This document shows positions 23,706 through 32,471 of a stretch of 47,832 bases of DNA, in pieces. Under the pieces are notes generated by a model. It worked only from the letters and a program-made list of their open reading frames with translations, was not told where the DNA came from and did no database searches. The translations under genes and the position numbers were made by a program. Source of the stretch: Lachnospiraceae bacterium (GTDB lineage Bacteria; Bacillota; Clostridia; Lachnospirales; Lachnospiraceae); assembly GCA_017439665.1 (NCBI GenBank), contig JAFSIS010000019.1, positions 1-47,832 on the forward strand, in the 5' to 3' direction. The stretch's first letter is position 1, and every line of letters begins with the position of its first letter.

Positions 23706-24830
23706 ATGAGAAAATTTTTCAATAAAAGGACAGGCTGTGCCGTTCTGCTGGCAGCCCTTGTGGGACTTGCCGGCTGCGGAGGACCTAAGGAGCCGGAAAA
23801 CAGTACGTCCGGGCAGATACAGCAGGAGGAAGGTACGGGGACTCAGAGTCAGGAAACAAAAGGAGAACAGCTCAGTTACCTGACAGGACTTCCTGTTTCT
23901 GATGAATTATATCATGCCAGACCACTGGCCGTAATGTTCAATAATATTGAAGCCGGTTGTCCCCAGGCGGGAATTGCCGAAGCATCTATTATCTATGAGG
24001 TTCCGGTGGAAGGACGGATTACCAGATTGATGGGAATTTTTGAGGATTACAGGAATCTGGAAAAAATCGGATCCATTCGAAGCAGCCGGGATTACTTCGT
24101 TTATTTTGCTCTGGAATATGATGCTTTGTATGCCCATTTCGGTCAGGCAACTCCTTATGTAGGGGATCTTTTAAACAGTGACCGTGTAGACAATATCAGC
24201 GGGGCAGTTTCCGGAATCAATAAACCGGCTCCCAATTCGTTTTACCGCAGTAGTGACCGGAAGGCACCCCATAATGTTTATCTGAGTCCCGAGGGAGTGG
24301 CTAAGGATATTGAAAAATTCCAGTATCGTACCACTCTCAGAGAGGACTATCAGGCGAAGTTTACCTTTGCCACAAAAGATCAGCCGGCAGATTATGCTAA
24401 TCAGCCGGACGCTACCCTGCTTTATCCGGGAGGGAAGGGGACTACAGCAGCCAACGGCTTTGCCAAAACTCAGTCCCGTTTCGAGTATAATGCAGAAGAT
24501 GGACTCTACTACCGCTTTCAGTATGGAGAAAAGCATATCGATGAGCTGACCGAAGAGCAGCTGGCTTATACAAATGTGGTCTTCCAGTACTGTCACGGAG
24601 AGGTTCGTGATGAAAATGATTATCTGGCTTTTGGCTGTCATGGAGATGACGGATATAAGGTACAGGTATTTACCGGAGGCAAGATGATCACCGGAACCTG
24701 GAGCCGGTCGGCAGATGAGGTTCCCGCATCCTATGTGGACGAGGAAGGAAATCCTATCGTATTGAATCCCGGAAAAACCTGGGTTTGTATCATCTGGGAT
24801 GAATATGGACAGGATGTAGTCATTGAGTAA
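23706..24830 (+). CDS. DUF3048 domain lipoprotein (YerB-like)
   Basis: This 374-aa secreted lipoprotein has a signal peptide ending in the lipobox LAGC (Cys near residue 24), a Glu/Gln/Ser/Thr-rich linker (about 28-55), and two DUF3048 halves. The first half contains RPLAVMFNN, IIYEVPVEGRITRLMGIF and GSIRSSRDYFV; the second contains TWSRSADEVPASYVDEEG and NPGKTWVCI. The B. subtilis homologue is YerB; the biochemical role is not established. An extracytoplasmic, membrane-tethered location follows from the lipobox. cobS begins 27 bp downstream. Confidence 0.9.
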   Translation: MRKFFNKRTGCAVLLAALVGLAGCGGPKEPENSTSGQIQQEEGTGTQSQETKGEQLSYLTGLPVSDELYHARPLAVMFNNIEAGCPQAGIAEASIIYEVPVEGRITRLMGIFEDYRNLEKIGSIRSSRDYFVYFALEYDALYAHFGQATPYVGDLLNSDRVDNISGAVSGINKPAPNSFYRSSDRKAPHNVYLSPEGVAKDIEKFQYRTTLREDYQAKFTFATKDQPADYANQPDATLLYPGGKGTTAANGFAKTQSRFEYNAEDGLYYRFQYGEKHIDELTEEQLAYTNVVFQYCHGEVRDENDYLAFGCHGDDGYKVQVFTGGKMITGTWSRSADEVPASYVDEEGNPIVLNPGKTWVCIIWDEYGQDVVIE

Positions 24831-24857
24831 AATGGACTGCTAAGGGAGGTATGTGTG

Positions 24858-25628
24858 ATGAAGAGTGTGATAAACAGTTTTCTGCTGGCGTTTTCCCTGT
24901 ATTCTGTGAGTCCTAAGACAAAGGTGGAAAGAAACCATGAAAACAGCAGGTTTATTTTAATTTTTATCCCTCTGGTAGGCACAATTATCGGTTTTTGTAT
25001 CAGTAAATGGGCGATTGCTTATCCCTATCTGTGCAGCTATGCTATTCTGCCGGCGGTGGTAGGGGCGGTTATTCCCAGTATTTTATCGGCAGGATCTCAC
25101 TTAGATGGATTTTTCAGAACGATGGATGCCTTCTTTTCCAATGAGCCCAGGGAAGGAAAGCTGCAGATTCTGGAAGATACCCATGGGGGGTATTTTGCCA
25201 TTATCGCCTGTGTCTGGTATTTTATGCTGGCTATCGGTATCTGGAGTGAGATGCCGGTGGACGGACTTTTCATTCTGGCTTATAGCTTTGTGATCTCCAG
25301 AGCACTGTATGGAATCGCTATCCTCAGTTTTAAACATGCCAAAGAAAGTAAATGTTCAACCTATGTACCGGAAGGCGGACTCAGAATAGCGGAGGTTCTG
25401 ATTCTTCTGGTTTATGTGGTGATCTGCGGACTGCGGATGGTCCGCTTAAATATGGAAGTGGGACTGGCCTGTCTGGGCGGGGCAGTAATTGCCTTTCTGC
25501 TCCACCTATGTATAGCAAAAAGGCATTTCGGAGGAATTACAGAAGATTCTGCCAGTTTTTTTGTACATATCTGTGAGGTGCTTATGCCTTTGGCTGCCTT
25601 GATCGCATATAAGCAGTGGTGGCTATAA
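24858..25628 (+). CDS. cobS: Adenosylcobinamide-GDP ribazoletransferase (cobalamin synthase)
   Basis: This 256-aa membrane enzyme joins adenosylcobinamide-GDP and alpha-ribazole in the last assembly stage of adenosylcobalamin. The diagnostic region SHLDGFFRTMDAFFS followed by LEDTHGGYFAI corresponds to the HLDGLADTxDG...D(S/T)xxGxFG core of CobS, and several helices flank it. I chose ATG at 24858, eight bases after GGGAGG; GTG at 24855 is possible. No other cob genes are visible here, so it is separated from its pathway. Confidence 0.88.
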   Translation: MKSVINSFLLAFSLYSVSPKTKVERNHENSRFILIFIPLVGTIIGFCISKWAIAYPYLCSYAILPAVVGAVIPSILSAGSHLDGFFRTMDAFFSNEPREGKLQILEDTHGGYFAIIACVWYFMLAIGIWSEMPVDGLFILAYSFVISRALYGIAILSFKHAKESKCSTYVPEGGLRIAEVLILLVYVVICGLRMVRLNMEVGLACLGGAVIAFLLHLCIAKRHFGGITEDSASFFVHICEVLMPLAALIAYKQWWL

Positions 25629-25683
25629 AAAGGAAATGGCATAACCTGAAATTATAGTAAGCATAACTTATTTTCATACATGC

Positions 25684-25718
25684 TATTCTTGACAAGAATA
25701 ATACAAAAGCTTATTCTT
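25684..25718. promoter_or_regulatory. Overlapping dyads covering the liv promoter (candidate operator)
   Basis: Three copies of one half-site occur: TATTCTT at 25684-25690, AAGAATA at 25694-25700 and TTATTCTT at 25711-25718. The first two form a perfect dyad around GAC that contains the -35 box; the second and third form another dyad that reaches the -10 box. This layout suits a repressor that occludes RNA polymerase. The regulator is unknown. Confidence 0.5.
25689..25717 (+). promoter_or_regulatory. Promoter of the liv operon
   Basis: A consensus TTGACA (25689-25694) and TATTCT (25712-25717) are 17 bp apart, about 35 bp before the livJ start codon. Confidence 0.8.
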
Positions 25719-25751
25719 AGTAGATAAAGATTTTACAATAAGGAGGATATT

Positions 25752-26966
25752 ATGAAAAAATTAGTAAGTCTTTTACTGGTTCTTTCCATGCTTTCCGCTT
25801 TACTGATCGGCTGTGGCAGTACTTCAGCAGATAACAACGGTGCAGAGGCAGGAACCGACAGTGCAGCAGTTGAAGATACTGCAGCAGAAACTGATGGTAC
25901 TACAGAGGGCGAAGGGTTCCGTGTAGGCGGTATCGGTCCTTTGACCGGTGGAGCAGCAGTTTATGGTATTGCTGTAAAAAATGGTGCTCAGATGGCAGTT
26001 GATGAGATTAATGCAGCAGGCGGAGTTAACGGAGTTCCCCTTGTATTTAGCTTTGAAGATGATGAGCATGATCCCGAGAAGGCAGTGAATGCATATAATA
26101 CCTTAAAAGACTGGGATATGCAGCTTCTTATGGGTACTGTAACCAGTACTCCCTGTCTGGCAGTAGCAGAAGAGACCATGAACGACAATATGTATATGCT
26201 GACTCCCAGCGGTACAGCTGTAGAATGTGTTCAGTATGACAATGCTTTCCGCGTATGCTTCTCTGACCCTAATCAGGGAGCAAAGTCTGCAGAGTATATC
26301 GGAACCAACAAGATTGCTACCAAGGTAGCAGTTATCTATGACAGTTCTGATGTATATTCTTCCGGTATCTATACCGAGTTTGCAAACTCTGCTGCTGAAT
26401 ACGGAATTGAGATCGTAGCTGCTGAAGCTTTTACTTCCGACAACAAGACCGATTTTAGGATTCAGCTTCAGAAGGCAAAGGATGGTGGTGCAGAGCTGGT
26501 ATTCCTTCCTATCTACTATCAGGAAGCAGCTTTGATCTTAAGTCAGGCTAACAGCATGGGATTTGCTCCTATTTTCTTTGGCTGTGACGGTCTGGACGGA
26601 ATTCTTTCCGTAGAAGATTTTGATGCAGCTCTGGCAGAGGGTGTTATGCTCTTAACTCCTCTCGTAGCAGATGAAAACGATAAGACCAAAGCCTTCGTAG
26701 CAGCTTATGAGGCAGCTTACGGTGAAACTCCTATTCAGTTTGCAGCAAACGCTTATGATGCAATGTACATTATTAAAGCAGCTCTTGAGCAGTCCGGGGC
26801 AGCAGCTGATATGAGTGCAGAAGAGATCTGTGATCTGATGAAAGCAGCAATGCTTGAGATTACTGTTGACGGTATTACCGGTGAGATGACCTGGACCGAA
26901 GACGGTGAAGTAAATAAAGAGCCTAAAGCAGTTAAAATTGTAGATGGTGCTTATACAGCAATGTAA
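25752..26966 (+). CDS. livJ: Branched-chain amino acid ABC transporter substrate-binding lipoprotein
   Basis: This 404-aa periplasmic-binding-protein type 1 (LivJ-like) lipoprotein has signal peptide MKKLVSLLLVLSMLSALLIG with lipobox LIGC (Cys near residue 21), then an Ala/Thr/Glu-rich linker and the ligand-binding domain. Motifs include GGIGPLTGGAAVYG, AVDEINAAGGVNGVPL and the conserved LTPSGTA. It delivers Leu/Ile/Val-type ligands to LivHMGF; the exact ligand is not certain from sequence. Strong GGAGG ribosome site. A terminator-like hairpin before livH probably allows excess binding protein over membrane components. Confidence 0.95.
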   Translation: MKKLVSLLLVLSMLSALLIGCGSTSADNNGAEAGTDSAAVEDTAAETDGTTEGEGFRVGGIGPLTGGAAVYGIAVKNGAQMAVDEINAAGGVNGVPLVFSFEDDEHDPEKAVNAYNTLKDWDMQLLMGTVTSTPCLAVAEETMNDNMYMLTPSGTAVECVQYDNAFRVCFSDPNQGAKSAEYIGTNKIATKVAVIYDSSDVYSSGIYTEFANSAAEYGIEIVAAEAFTSDNKTDFRIQLQKAKDGGAELVFLPIYYQEAALILSQANSMGFAPIFFGCDGLDGILSVEDFDAALAEGVMLLTPLVADENDKTKAFVAAYEAAYGETPIQFAANAYDAMYIIKAALEQSGAAADMSAEEICDLMKAAMLEITVDGITGEMTWTEDGEVNKEPKAVKIVDGAYTAM

Positions 26967-26980
26967 ATACAGACTAGAAA

Positions 26981-27005
26981 GGGCCGATGATGTCGGCCCT
27001 TTTTT
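26981..27005 (+). terminator. Intra-operon terminator between livJ and livH
   Basis: A perfect 7-bp G+C-rich stem, GGGCCGA with TCGGCCC, has a TGATG loop and six T residues. Its position suggests partial termination that sets the ratio of binding protein to permease. Confidence 0.88.
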
Positions 27006-27053
27006 GCATAAATGATGAGAGATTGAGACGAAAAGTGAGATTTGGAGGAGTTT

Positions 27054-27938
27054 ATGAGCAGTTTTTTCACCTTTTTAATTAACGGAATAAGCCTGGGGAG
27101 TATATATGCCATTATCGCCCTGGGCTATACCATGGTGTATGGTATTGCAAAAATGCTGAATTTTGCTCATGGTGATGTGATCATGGTGGGCAGCTATATG
27201 GTCTTTCTGTCCATGGGATCATTGGGATTACCACCCGTACTGGCGGTGCTTTTGGCGGTAGTGGTCTGTACCGTCCTGGGGATCACCATTGAAAAAATTG
27301 CTTATAAGCCCCTGCGAAAAGCCTCTCCGCTGGCCGTGTTGATCACGGCTATCGGTGTAAGTTATTTTTTACAGAATGCAGCCTTATTATTTTTTGGAGC
27401 AAATACCAAAATGTTTACTTCCGTCATTTCTCTTCCGGCCATCAGCCTGGCAGAGGGACAGATCAATATTACCGGAGAGACACAGGTGACGATCATCGTA
27501 TGTATTATTATTATGATTGGCTTAAGCCTGTTTATTAAGAAGACAAAAGCAGGTCAGGCTATGCTGGCAGTATCTGAGGATAAGGGAGCGGCAGAGCTGA
27601 TGGGCGTAAATGTAAATGGAACCATTTCCCTGACCTTTGCTATCGGATCGGCTTTGGCGGCTGTTGCCGGAGTATTGCTTTGCTCTACTTATCCTACCCT
27701 GAATCCCTATACCGGTTCCATGCCCGGTATTAAAGCCTTCACGGCTGCGGTATTCGGAGGGATCGGTTCCATTCCGGGTGCCTTTGTGGGAGGAATCCTT
27801 CTGGGAATCATTGAAAACCTGAGTAAGGCCTACATCTCTTCCCAGCTGTCGGATGCAATCGTATTCTCTGTACTGATCATTGTTTTACTGGTTAAGCCTA
27901 CCGGTATTTTAGGAACGAAGATCAGTGAAAAGGTTTAA
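27054..27938 (+). CDS. livH: Branched-chain amino acid ABC transporter permease LivH
   Basis: This 294-aa inner-membrane permease has about eight helices and the LivH motifs GSIYAIIALGYTMVYGI and LNFAHGD near the N terminus, and KAFTAAVFGGIGSIPGAFVGG in the coupling region that contacts the ATPases. I chose ATG at 27054 because GGAGG lies just upstream; an in-frame TTG at 27042 overlaps that ribosome site. It pairs with LivM, encoded 37 bp downstream. Confidence 0.95.
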   Translation: MSSFFTFLINGISLGSIYAIIALGYTMVYGIAKMLNFAHGDVIMVGSYMVFLSMGSLGLPPVLAVLLAVVVCTVLGITIEKIAYKPLRKASPLAVLITAIGVSYFLQNAALLFFGANTKMFTSVISLPAISLAEGQINITGETQVTIIVCIIIMIGLSLFIKKTKAGQAMLAVSEDKGAAELMGVNVNGTISLTFAIGSALAAVAGVLLCSTYPTLNPYTGSMPGIKAFTAAVFGGIGSIPGAFVGGILLGIIENLSKAYISSQLSDAIVFSVLIIVLLVKPTGILGTKISEKV

Positions 27939-27975
27939 TATTTCCATGGAAAGATTATAGAAAGGCAGAGAAATC

Positions 27976-29046
27976 ATGAAGAAAGAAAGAATAGCAAAAT
28001 CTACAAAGAGCACATGGATCACCCTGGGGATCGTGGTAGTTGCCTATGTGATCATGCAGACTCTGGCCGAGACCGGTGTATTATCCAGTCTGGTTAAAGG
28101 GCTTTTGGTGCCTTTGTGTACTTATGCCATTATGGCAGTTTCACTGAATCTGACGGTAGGAATTTTGGGAGAACTGAGTCTGGGCCATGCCGGCTTTATG
28201 TGCGTGGGTGCTTTTGCCAGTGCATTTTTTTCCGTATGCATGAAAGAAAGCCTGCCTGCAGGACCCCGGTTTTTTCTCGCACTCCTTATTGGGATCCTTG
28301 CAGCAGCTCTCAGCGGCTTTTTGATCGGTATTCCGGTACTTCGACTGAAGGGAGACTATCTGGCTATTGTGACCCTGGCCTTTGGAGAGATCATCAAGAA
28401 CCTGGTGAATGTGCTCTATGTGGGAAGGGATGAAAACGGTTTTCATTTTTCCATTAAGGATGTTCTCTCTCTGGGAATGGGAAAGGAAGGTAAGGTACTT
28501 ATAAATGGCGCTCAGGGAATTACGGGAACACCTAAGGATTCTAATTTCACCATAGCAGCCATTCTGTTGTTTCTTACTCTGATTATCGTATTGAATCTGG
28601 TAAATTCCCGGTCCGGCCGTGCCATTATGGCTATTCGTGACAACCGTATTGCAGCAGAGTCCATAGGAATCAATATCACCCGTTATAAATTACTGGCTTT
28701 TTCGATTTCTGCAGGTCTTGCCGGGATGGCAGGAGTATTGTATGCCCATAATCTGTCTACTCTTGCAGCCCAGCCCAAGAACTTTGGTTATAATATGTCC
28801 ATTATGATCCTGGTATATGTAGTATTAGGAGGAATCGGAAATATTCGTGTATCCATGATTGCGGCAGTGATTCTGACCTTATTGCCGGAGCTTTTACGGG
28901 AGTTACAGGATTATCGAATGCTGATCTACTCCATCGTTCTGATCGTTATGATGCTTTTCAACTGGAGCCCAAAGGCAAAGGAGTGGAGAGAAAAATATTC
29001 CCTGAAACGATTTCTGGGAAAAAAAGCAGCAAAGGAGGAGGCATAA
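27976..29046 (+). CDS. livM: Branched-chain amino acid ABC transporter permease LivM
   Basis: This 356-aa permease partner of LivH has about nine or ten helices. LivM features include NLTVGILGELSLGHAGFMCVG, LRLKGDYLAIVTLAFGEI, SGRAIMAIRDNRIAAESIGI and VLGGIGNIRV. The cytosolic ends are Lys-rich. Its stop is directly followed by the livG start codon, so the genes are translationally coupled. Confidence 0.95.
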   Translation: MKKERIAKSTKSTWITLGIVVVAYVIMQTLAETGVLSSLVKGLLVPLCTYAIMAVSLNLTVGILGELSLGHAGFMCVGAFASAFFSVCMKESLPAGPRFFLALLIGILAAALSGFLIGIPVLRLKGDYLAIVTLAFGEIIKNLVNVLYVGRDENGFHFSIKDVLSLGMGKEGKVLINGAQGITGTPKDSNFTIAAILLFLTLIIVLNLVNSRSGRAIMAIRDNRIAAESIGINITRYKLLAFSISAGLAGMAGVLYAHNLSTLAAQPKNFGYNMSIMILVYVVLGGIGNIRVSMIAAVILTLLPELLRELQDYRMLIYSIVLIVMMLFNWSPKAKEWREKYSLKRFLGKKAAKEEA

Positions 29047-29805
29047 ATGGCATTATTAGAGGTTAAGAATTTAGGCATCTCCTTTGGAGGCTTACGTGCT
29101 GTAGACAGTTTTGAAATCAATATTGAAAAGGGGCAGCTCTATGGTCTGATCGGCCCTAACGGAGCAGGAAAGACAACGGTATTCAATCTTTTGACCGGCG
29201 TTTATAAGCCCAGTGACGGCAAAGTTACTCTGGATGGAAAAAATATTACCGGAGCCAGAACCACCCAGATTAATCAGGCCGGCATTGCCAGAACCTTCCA
29301 GAATATCCGTCTGTTCAAGGAATTGACGGTTCTGGAAAATGTAAAGGCAGGACTCCACAACAACCACCCTTACTCCACTGTAGAAGGTATTTTACGTCTG
29401 CCCAGATTTTTTAAGGTGGAAAAAGAGATGGATCAAAAGGCCCTGGAGCTGTTAAAGGTTTTTGATCTGGATAAAGAGGCAGACTATCTGGCCTCCAATC
29501 TGCCCTATGGTAAGCAGAGAAAGCTGGAGATCGCAAGGGCTCTGGCTACTGATCCAAAGCTGCTTTTATTGGATGAGCCGGCAGCGGGTATGAATCCAAA
29601 TGAGACCAGGGAACTGATGGATACCATCCGTTTTGTACGGGATAAATTTGAAATGACCATTCTCTTGATCGAGCATGATATGAAGCTGGTTTCCGGCATC
29701 TGTGAGGAATTGACGGTACTCAACTTCGGTCAGGTTCTGGCCCAGGGAAAAACCCAGGATGTATTAAATGATCCCCAGGTAATCAAGGCTTATCTTGGAG
29801 AATAA
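29047..29805 (+). CDS. livG: Branched-chain amino acid ABC transporter ATPase LivG
   Basis: This 252-aa ATPase has Walker A GPNGAGKTT, the LivG-specific NQAGIARTFQNIRLFKELTVLENV, an ABC signature of variant form LPYGKQRKLEIARAL, Walker B LLLLDEPAAGMNP and switch His in LLIEHDMKLV. It ends in KAYLGE, as does LivF. GGAGGAGG lies at its start. A 6-bp hairpin precedes livF. Confidence 0.95.
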   Translation: MALLEVKNLGISFGGLRAVDSFEINIEKGQLYGLIGPNGAGKTTVFNLLTGVYKPSDGKVTLDGKNITGARTTQINQAGIARTFQNIRLFKELTVLENVKAGLHNNHPYSTVEGILRLPRFFKVEKEMDQKALELLKVFDLDKEADYLASNLPYGKQRKLEIARALATDPKLLLLDEPAAGMNPNETRELMDTIRFVRDKFEMTILLIEHDMKLVSGICEELTVLNFGQVLAQGKTQDVLNDPQVIKAYLGE

Positions 29806-29811
29806 GAAAAT

Positions 29812-29826
29812 GCTGCCAAAGGCAGC
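29812..29826 (+). other. Hairpin just upstream of the livF ribosome site (copy 1)
   Basis: GCTGCC-AAA-GGCAGC forms a 6-bp stem with a triloop, followed by an A/G-rich segment and the site AGAGGTAG. A near-identical arrangement lies at 30586-30600 before the next gene. Confidence 0.6.
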
Positions 29827-29844
29827 GGGAAAAAGAGGTAGGGA

Positions 29845-30549
29845 ATGCTTAGTGTAAAAAATCTGGAAGTGCATTATGGAATGATCAAGGCCATTAAGGA
29901 CGTCTCCTTTGAGGTGAATCAGGGAGAGGTCATCGCTCTGATCGGTGCAAATGGTGCGGGAAAAACGACGATTCTCCATACGGTAAGCGGCCTTTTGCAG
30001 CCCAGCCGAGGCCAGGTGATCTTTGAGGGAAAAGATATTACCAGAATACCGGCCCATAAGATCGTATCTCTGGGTATGGCACATGTACCGGAGGGAAGGC
30101 GTGTATTTTCCCAGCTGACCGTATTGGAAAATTTAAAGCTGGGTGCTTATACCCGTAAAGATAAAGGAGAGATGGAGGAAACTCTGAAGATGATCTATGG
30201 CCGGTTTCCTCGTCTGGAAGAGAGAAAAAACCAGATCGCAGGAACGCTTTCCGGTGGGGAACAGCAGATGCTGGCTATGGGAAGAGCCTTGATGAGCCAT
30301 CCCAGGATCATTCTCATGGATGAGCCTTCTATGGGTCTGTCTCCCATTTTTGTGGAGGAGGTATTCAAGATTATCCGTGATATCTCTGCTACCGGAACCA
30401 CGGTATTACTGGTGGAACAGAATGCGAAGAAGGCGCTTACCATAGCGGACAGGGCCTATGTACTGGAAACCGGAAATATCACTCTGGAAGGAGAAGCAGA
30501 TAAACTGATGAATGATGAGTCGGTAAAGAAGGCTTATCTTGGAGAATAA
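29845..30549 (+). CDS. livF: Branched-chain amino acid ABC transporter ATPase LivF
   Basis: This 234-aa second ATPase of the importer has Walker A GANGAGKTT, LivF-typical GMAHVPEGRRVFSQLTVLENL, ABC signature LSGGEQQMLAMGRAL, Walker B IILMDEPSMGLSP and switch region LLVEQNAKKAL. It forms a heterodimer with LivG under the LivHM permease. Ribosome site GAGGTAGG. The last codons and stop have the same nucleotide sequence as the end of livG. Confidence 0.95.
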   Translation: MLSVKNLEVHYGMIKAIKDVSFEVNQGEVIALIGANGAGKTTILHTVSGLLQPSRGQVIFEGKDITRIPAHKIVSLGMAHVPEGRRVFSQLTVLENLKLGAYTRKDKGEMEETLKMIYGRFPRLEERKNQIAGTLSGGEQQMLAMGRALMSHPRIILMDEPSMGLSPIFVEEVFKIIRDISATGTTVLLVEQNAKKALTIADRAYVLETGNITLEGEADKLMNDESVKKAYLGE

Positions 30550-30585
30550 GGTTTGTACTGACGCACAAACATCTTAGATGATAAT

Positions 30586-30600
30586 GCTGCCTTTGGCAGC
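30586..30600 (+). other. Hairpin just upstream of the kinase-like gene (copy 2)
   Basis: GCTGCC-TTT-GGCAGC is followed by AGAAAGAGAGGTAG and ATG. It repeats the livG-livF junction almost base for base. A second stem GTTTGT/ACAAAC lies at 30551-30570. Confidence 0.6.
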
Positions 30601-30615
30601 AGAAAGAGAGGTAGT

Positions 30616-31251
30616 ATGGCAAGATTGGTGATTACAATAGCAAGAAGCTATGGAAGCGGTGGAAGAACCATGGGAAAGCTTTTGGCAAAGGAGCTGGGAA
30701 TCGGCTACTATGACAGAGAGCTGGTGCGCCTTGCTTCCGATAAAAGCGGGGTAAACGAGGCTCTCTTTGGACAGGTGGATGAAAAGGTAAAATCCAATTC
30801 TCTTTTTGCAAGAGCAAAACGGGTAACCGCGAAGGAAGCACTGTCCCCGGACAGTGAGGATTTTGTCAGTGAGGACAATCTTTTTCTTTTACAGGCAGAT
30901 GTGATCAAAGAACTGGCGGCTAAAGAGGACTGTGTGATCGTGGGAAGATGTGCGGATCATGTATTGAAGGACAATCCCGATGTTATCCGTCTGTATTGCT
31001 ATGCTCCGCTAGAAGACTGTATGGAAAGAGAGCGTCAGCTCTCCGGTCTGGAGGACAGGGAAATTATTAAAAAGATCGAGAGAATCGACAGGGAGAGAGC
31101 AGAGTATTATAAACGTTATACGGGAAAGAACTGGAATGATGCAAGTAACTACGATCTTTGTCTGAATACGACGTCCATGAGCTATCCGGAACTGATCAGT
31201 GTAGTAAAGAGCTATATTAAGGTCTTTCAGGAAAGCCGCGGACGCAGATAG
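30616..31251 (+). CDS. Cytidylate kinase-like family protein
   Basis: This 211-aa P-loop NTPase resembles the cytidylate-kinase-like family (Cytidylate_kin2), common in Clostridia. The N terminus LVITIARSYGSGGRTMGKLLA contains the glycine-rich nucleotide loop, followed by LGIGYYDRELV, CVIVGRCADHVL and a C-terminal DLCLNTTSM. Members are not proven CMP kinases and the substrate is open. It follows livF with a shared type of leader hairpin and precedes an aminotransferase by 23 bp, so it may belong to the liv transcript. Confidence 0.85.
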   Translation: MARLVITIARSYGSGGRTMGKLLAKELGIGYYDRELVRLASDKSGVNEALFGQVDEKVKSNSLFARAKRVTAKEALSPDSEDFVSEDNLFLLQADVIKELAAKEDCVIVGRCADHVLKDNPDVIRLYCYAPLEDCMERERQLSGLEDREIIKKIERIDRERAEYYKRYTGKNWNDASNYDLCLNTTSMSYPELISVVKSYIKVFQESRGRR

Positions 31252-31274
31252 AGCCGGGGAAAAAGGAGAGTAAG

Positions 31275-32465
31275 ATGCTGGTACAAAAATATGTGGATAT
31301 GCTGCAGGGGAAGTCGGTGATTAGAACACTTTCTGAATTTGCGGCAAAAAGAGGTAAAGAGATCGGCTATGAAAATGTATTTGATTACAGCCTGGGAAAT
31401 CCCTCCGTTCCTGTGCCTCAGGAATTTACAAAAACCTGTATCGAGCTGCTGACAAAGGAAGCACCGGTGAAGCTTCATGGCTACAGCCAGAGTCTTGGTA
31501 TACCCGATGTGAGAAAAAAAGTGGCAGAATCCTTAAACAGAAGGTTTGGAATGGCCTATACAGCTGACCATATCTTTATGACCAGTGGAGCAGCGGGGGC
31601 GCTCTCCCATGCCTTCCGGCTGGTGGCGGAAGAAGGAGATGAGATTCTTACCTTTGCGCCTTTTTTTCCGGAATACAATCCTTATGTAAATCTGACAGGA
31701 GCTGTACTGAAGGTGGTACCTCCGCAAACGTCGGATTTTCAGATCAATATAGAAGCCTTTGAGGCTATGGTAGGAGAAAGAACCAAAGCGGTACTGATCA
31801 ATACACCCAACAATCCTTCGGGGATCGTGTATTCCGGCAAAACCCTAAAGAAGCTGGCCGGGATTCTTGAAAGAAAGAGTAAGGAGCTGGGACACCGGAT
31901 CTATCTGATCTCGGATGAACCTTATCGGGAGATCCTTTTTGCTGGTGTAGAGGCCACCTATGTGTCTAAGGTATATGACTATACGATTTCCTGCTATTCT
32001 TTTTCCAAATCCCTTTCCCTGCCGGGAGAGAGGATCGGTTATGTGGCAGTAAATCCGGCCTGTCCGGAGAGTAAGACCATGATCCAGATGTGTGGACAGA
32101 TTTCCCGGGGAATAGGACATAACTGCCCCGCGTCCCTGATCCAGCTGGCAGTAGCCCGGCATCTGGATAAAACCTCGGATCTGTCTGTGTATGAGACCAA
32201 CGCAATGCTCATTTATGAAGAACTGGTAAAGCTGGGCTTTACCTGTGTGAAACCGGGAGGAACCTTCTATATTTTCCCTAAAGCCCTGGAAGAGGATGCA
32301 AAGATCTTCTGTGAAAAGGCGATGAAATATGATCTGGTCATGGTGCCGGGAGATTCCTTCGGCTGCCCGGGATATTTCCGGATGGCCTATTGCATTGATA
32401 CCGAAAAGGTGGAAAGAAGTCTGGAGGCATTCAGAAGATTTGTAAAAGAGGAGTATGGGAGGTAA
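31275..32465 (+). CDS. PLP-dependent class I/II aminotransferase
   Basis: This 396-aa fold-type I aminotransferase has substrate/cofactor loops FDYSLGNPSVPVP, MTSGAAGALSHAF and NTPNNPSGIVY, ISDEPYREI with the PLP-binding Asp/Tyr pair, and the Schiff-base Lys at residue 245 in YSFSKSLSLPGERIGY. The C-terminal Arg region FRMAYC binds the substrate carboxylate. It fits aspartate/aromatic-type aminotransferases; its position after the liv genes suggests, but does not prove, branched-chain substrates. GGAGAG ribosome site. The patatin gene follows 6 bp later. Confidence 0.93.
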   Translation: MLVQKYVDMLQGKSVIRTLSEFAAKRGKEIGYENVFDYSLGNPSVPVPQEFTKTCIELLTKEAPVKLHGYSQSLGIPDVRKKVAESLNRRFGMAYTADHIFMTSGAAGALSHAFRLVAEEGDEILTFAPFFPEYNPYVNLTGAVLKVVPPQTSDFQINIEAFEAMVGERTKAVLINTPNNPSGIVYSGKTLKKLAGILERKSKELGHRIYLISDEPYREILFAGVEATYVSKVYDYTISCYSFSKSLSLPGERIGYVAVNPACPESKTMIQMCGQISRGIGHNCPASLIQLAVARHLDKTSDLSVYETNAMLIYEELVKLGFTCVKPGGTFYIFPKALEEDAKIFCEKAMKYDLVMVPGDSFGCPGYFRMAYCIDTEKVERSLEAFRRFVKEEYGR

Positions 32466-32471
32466 AAAGAA

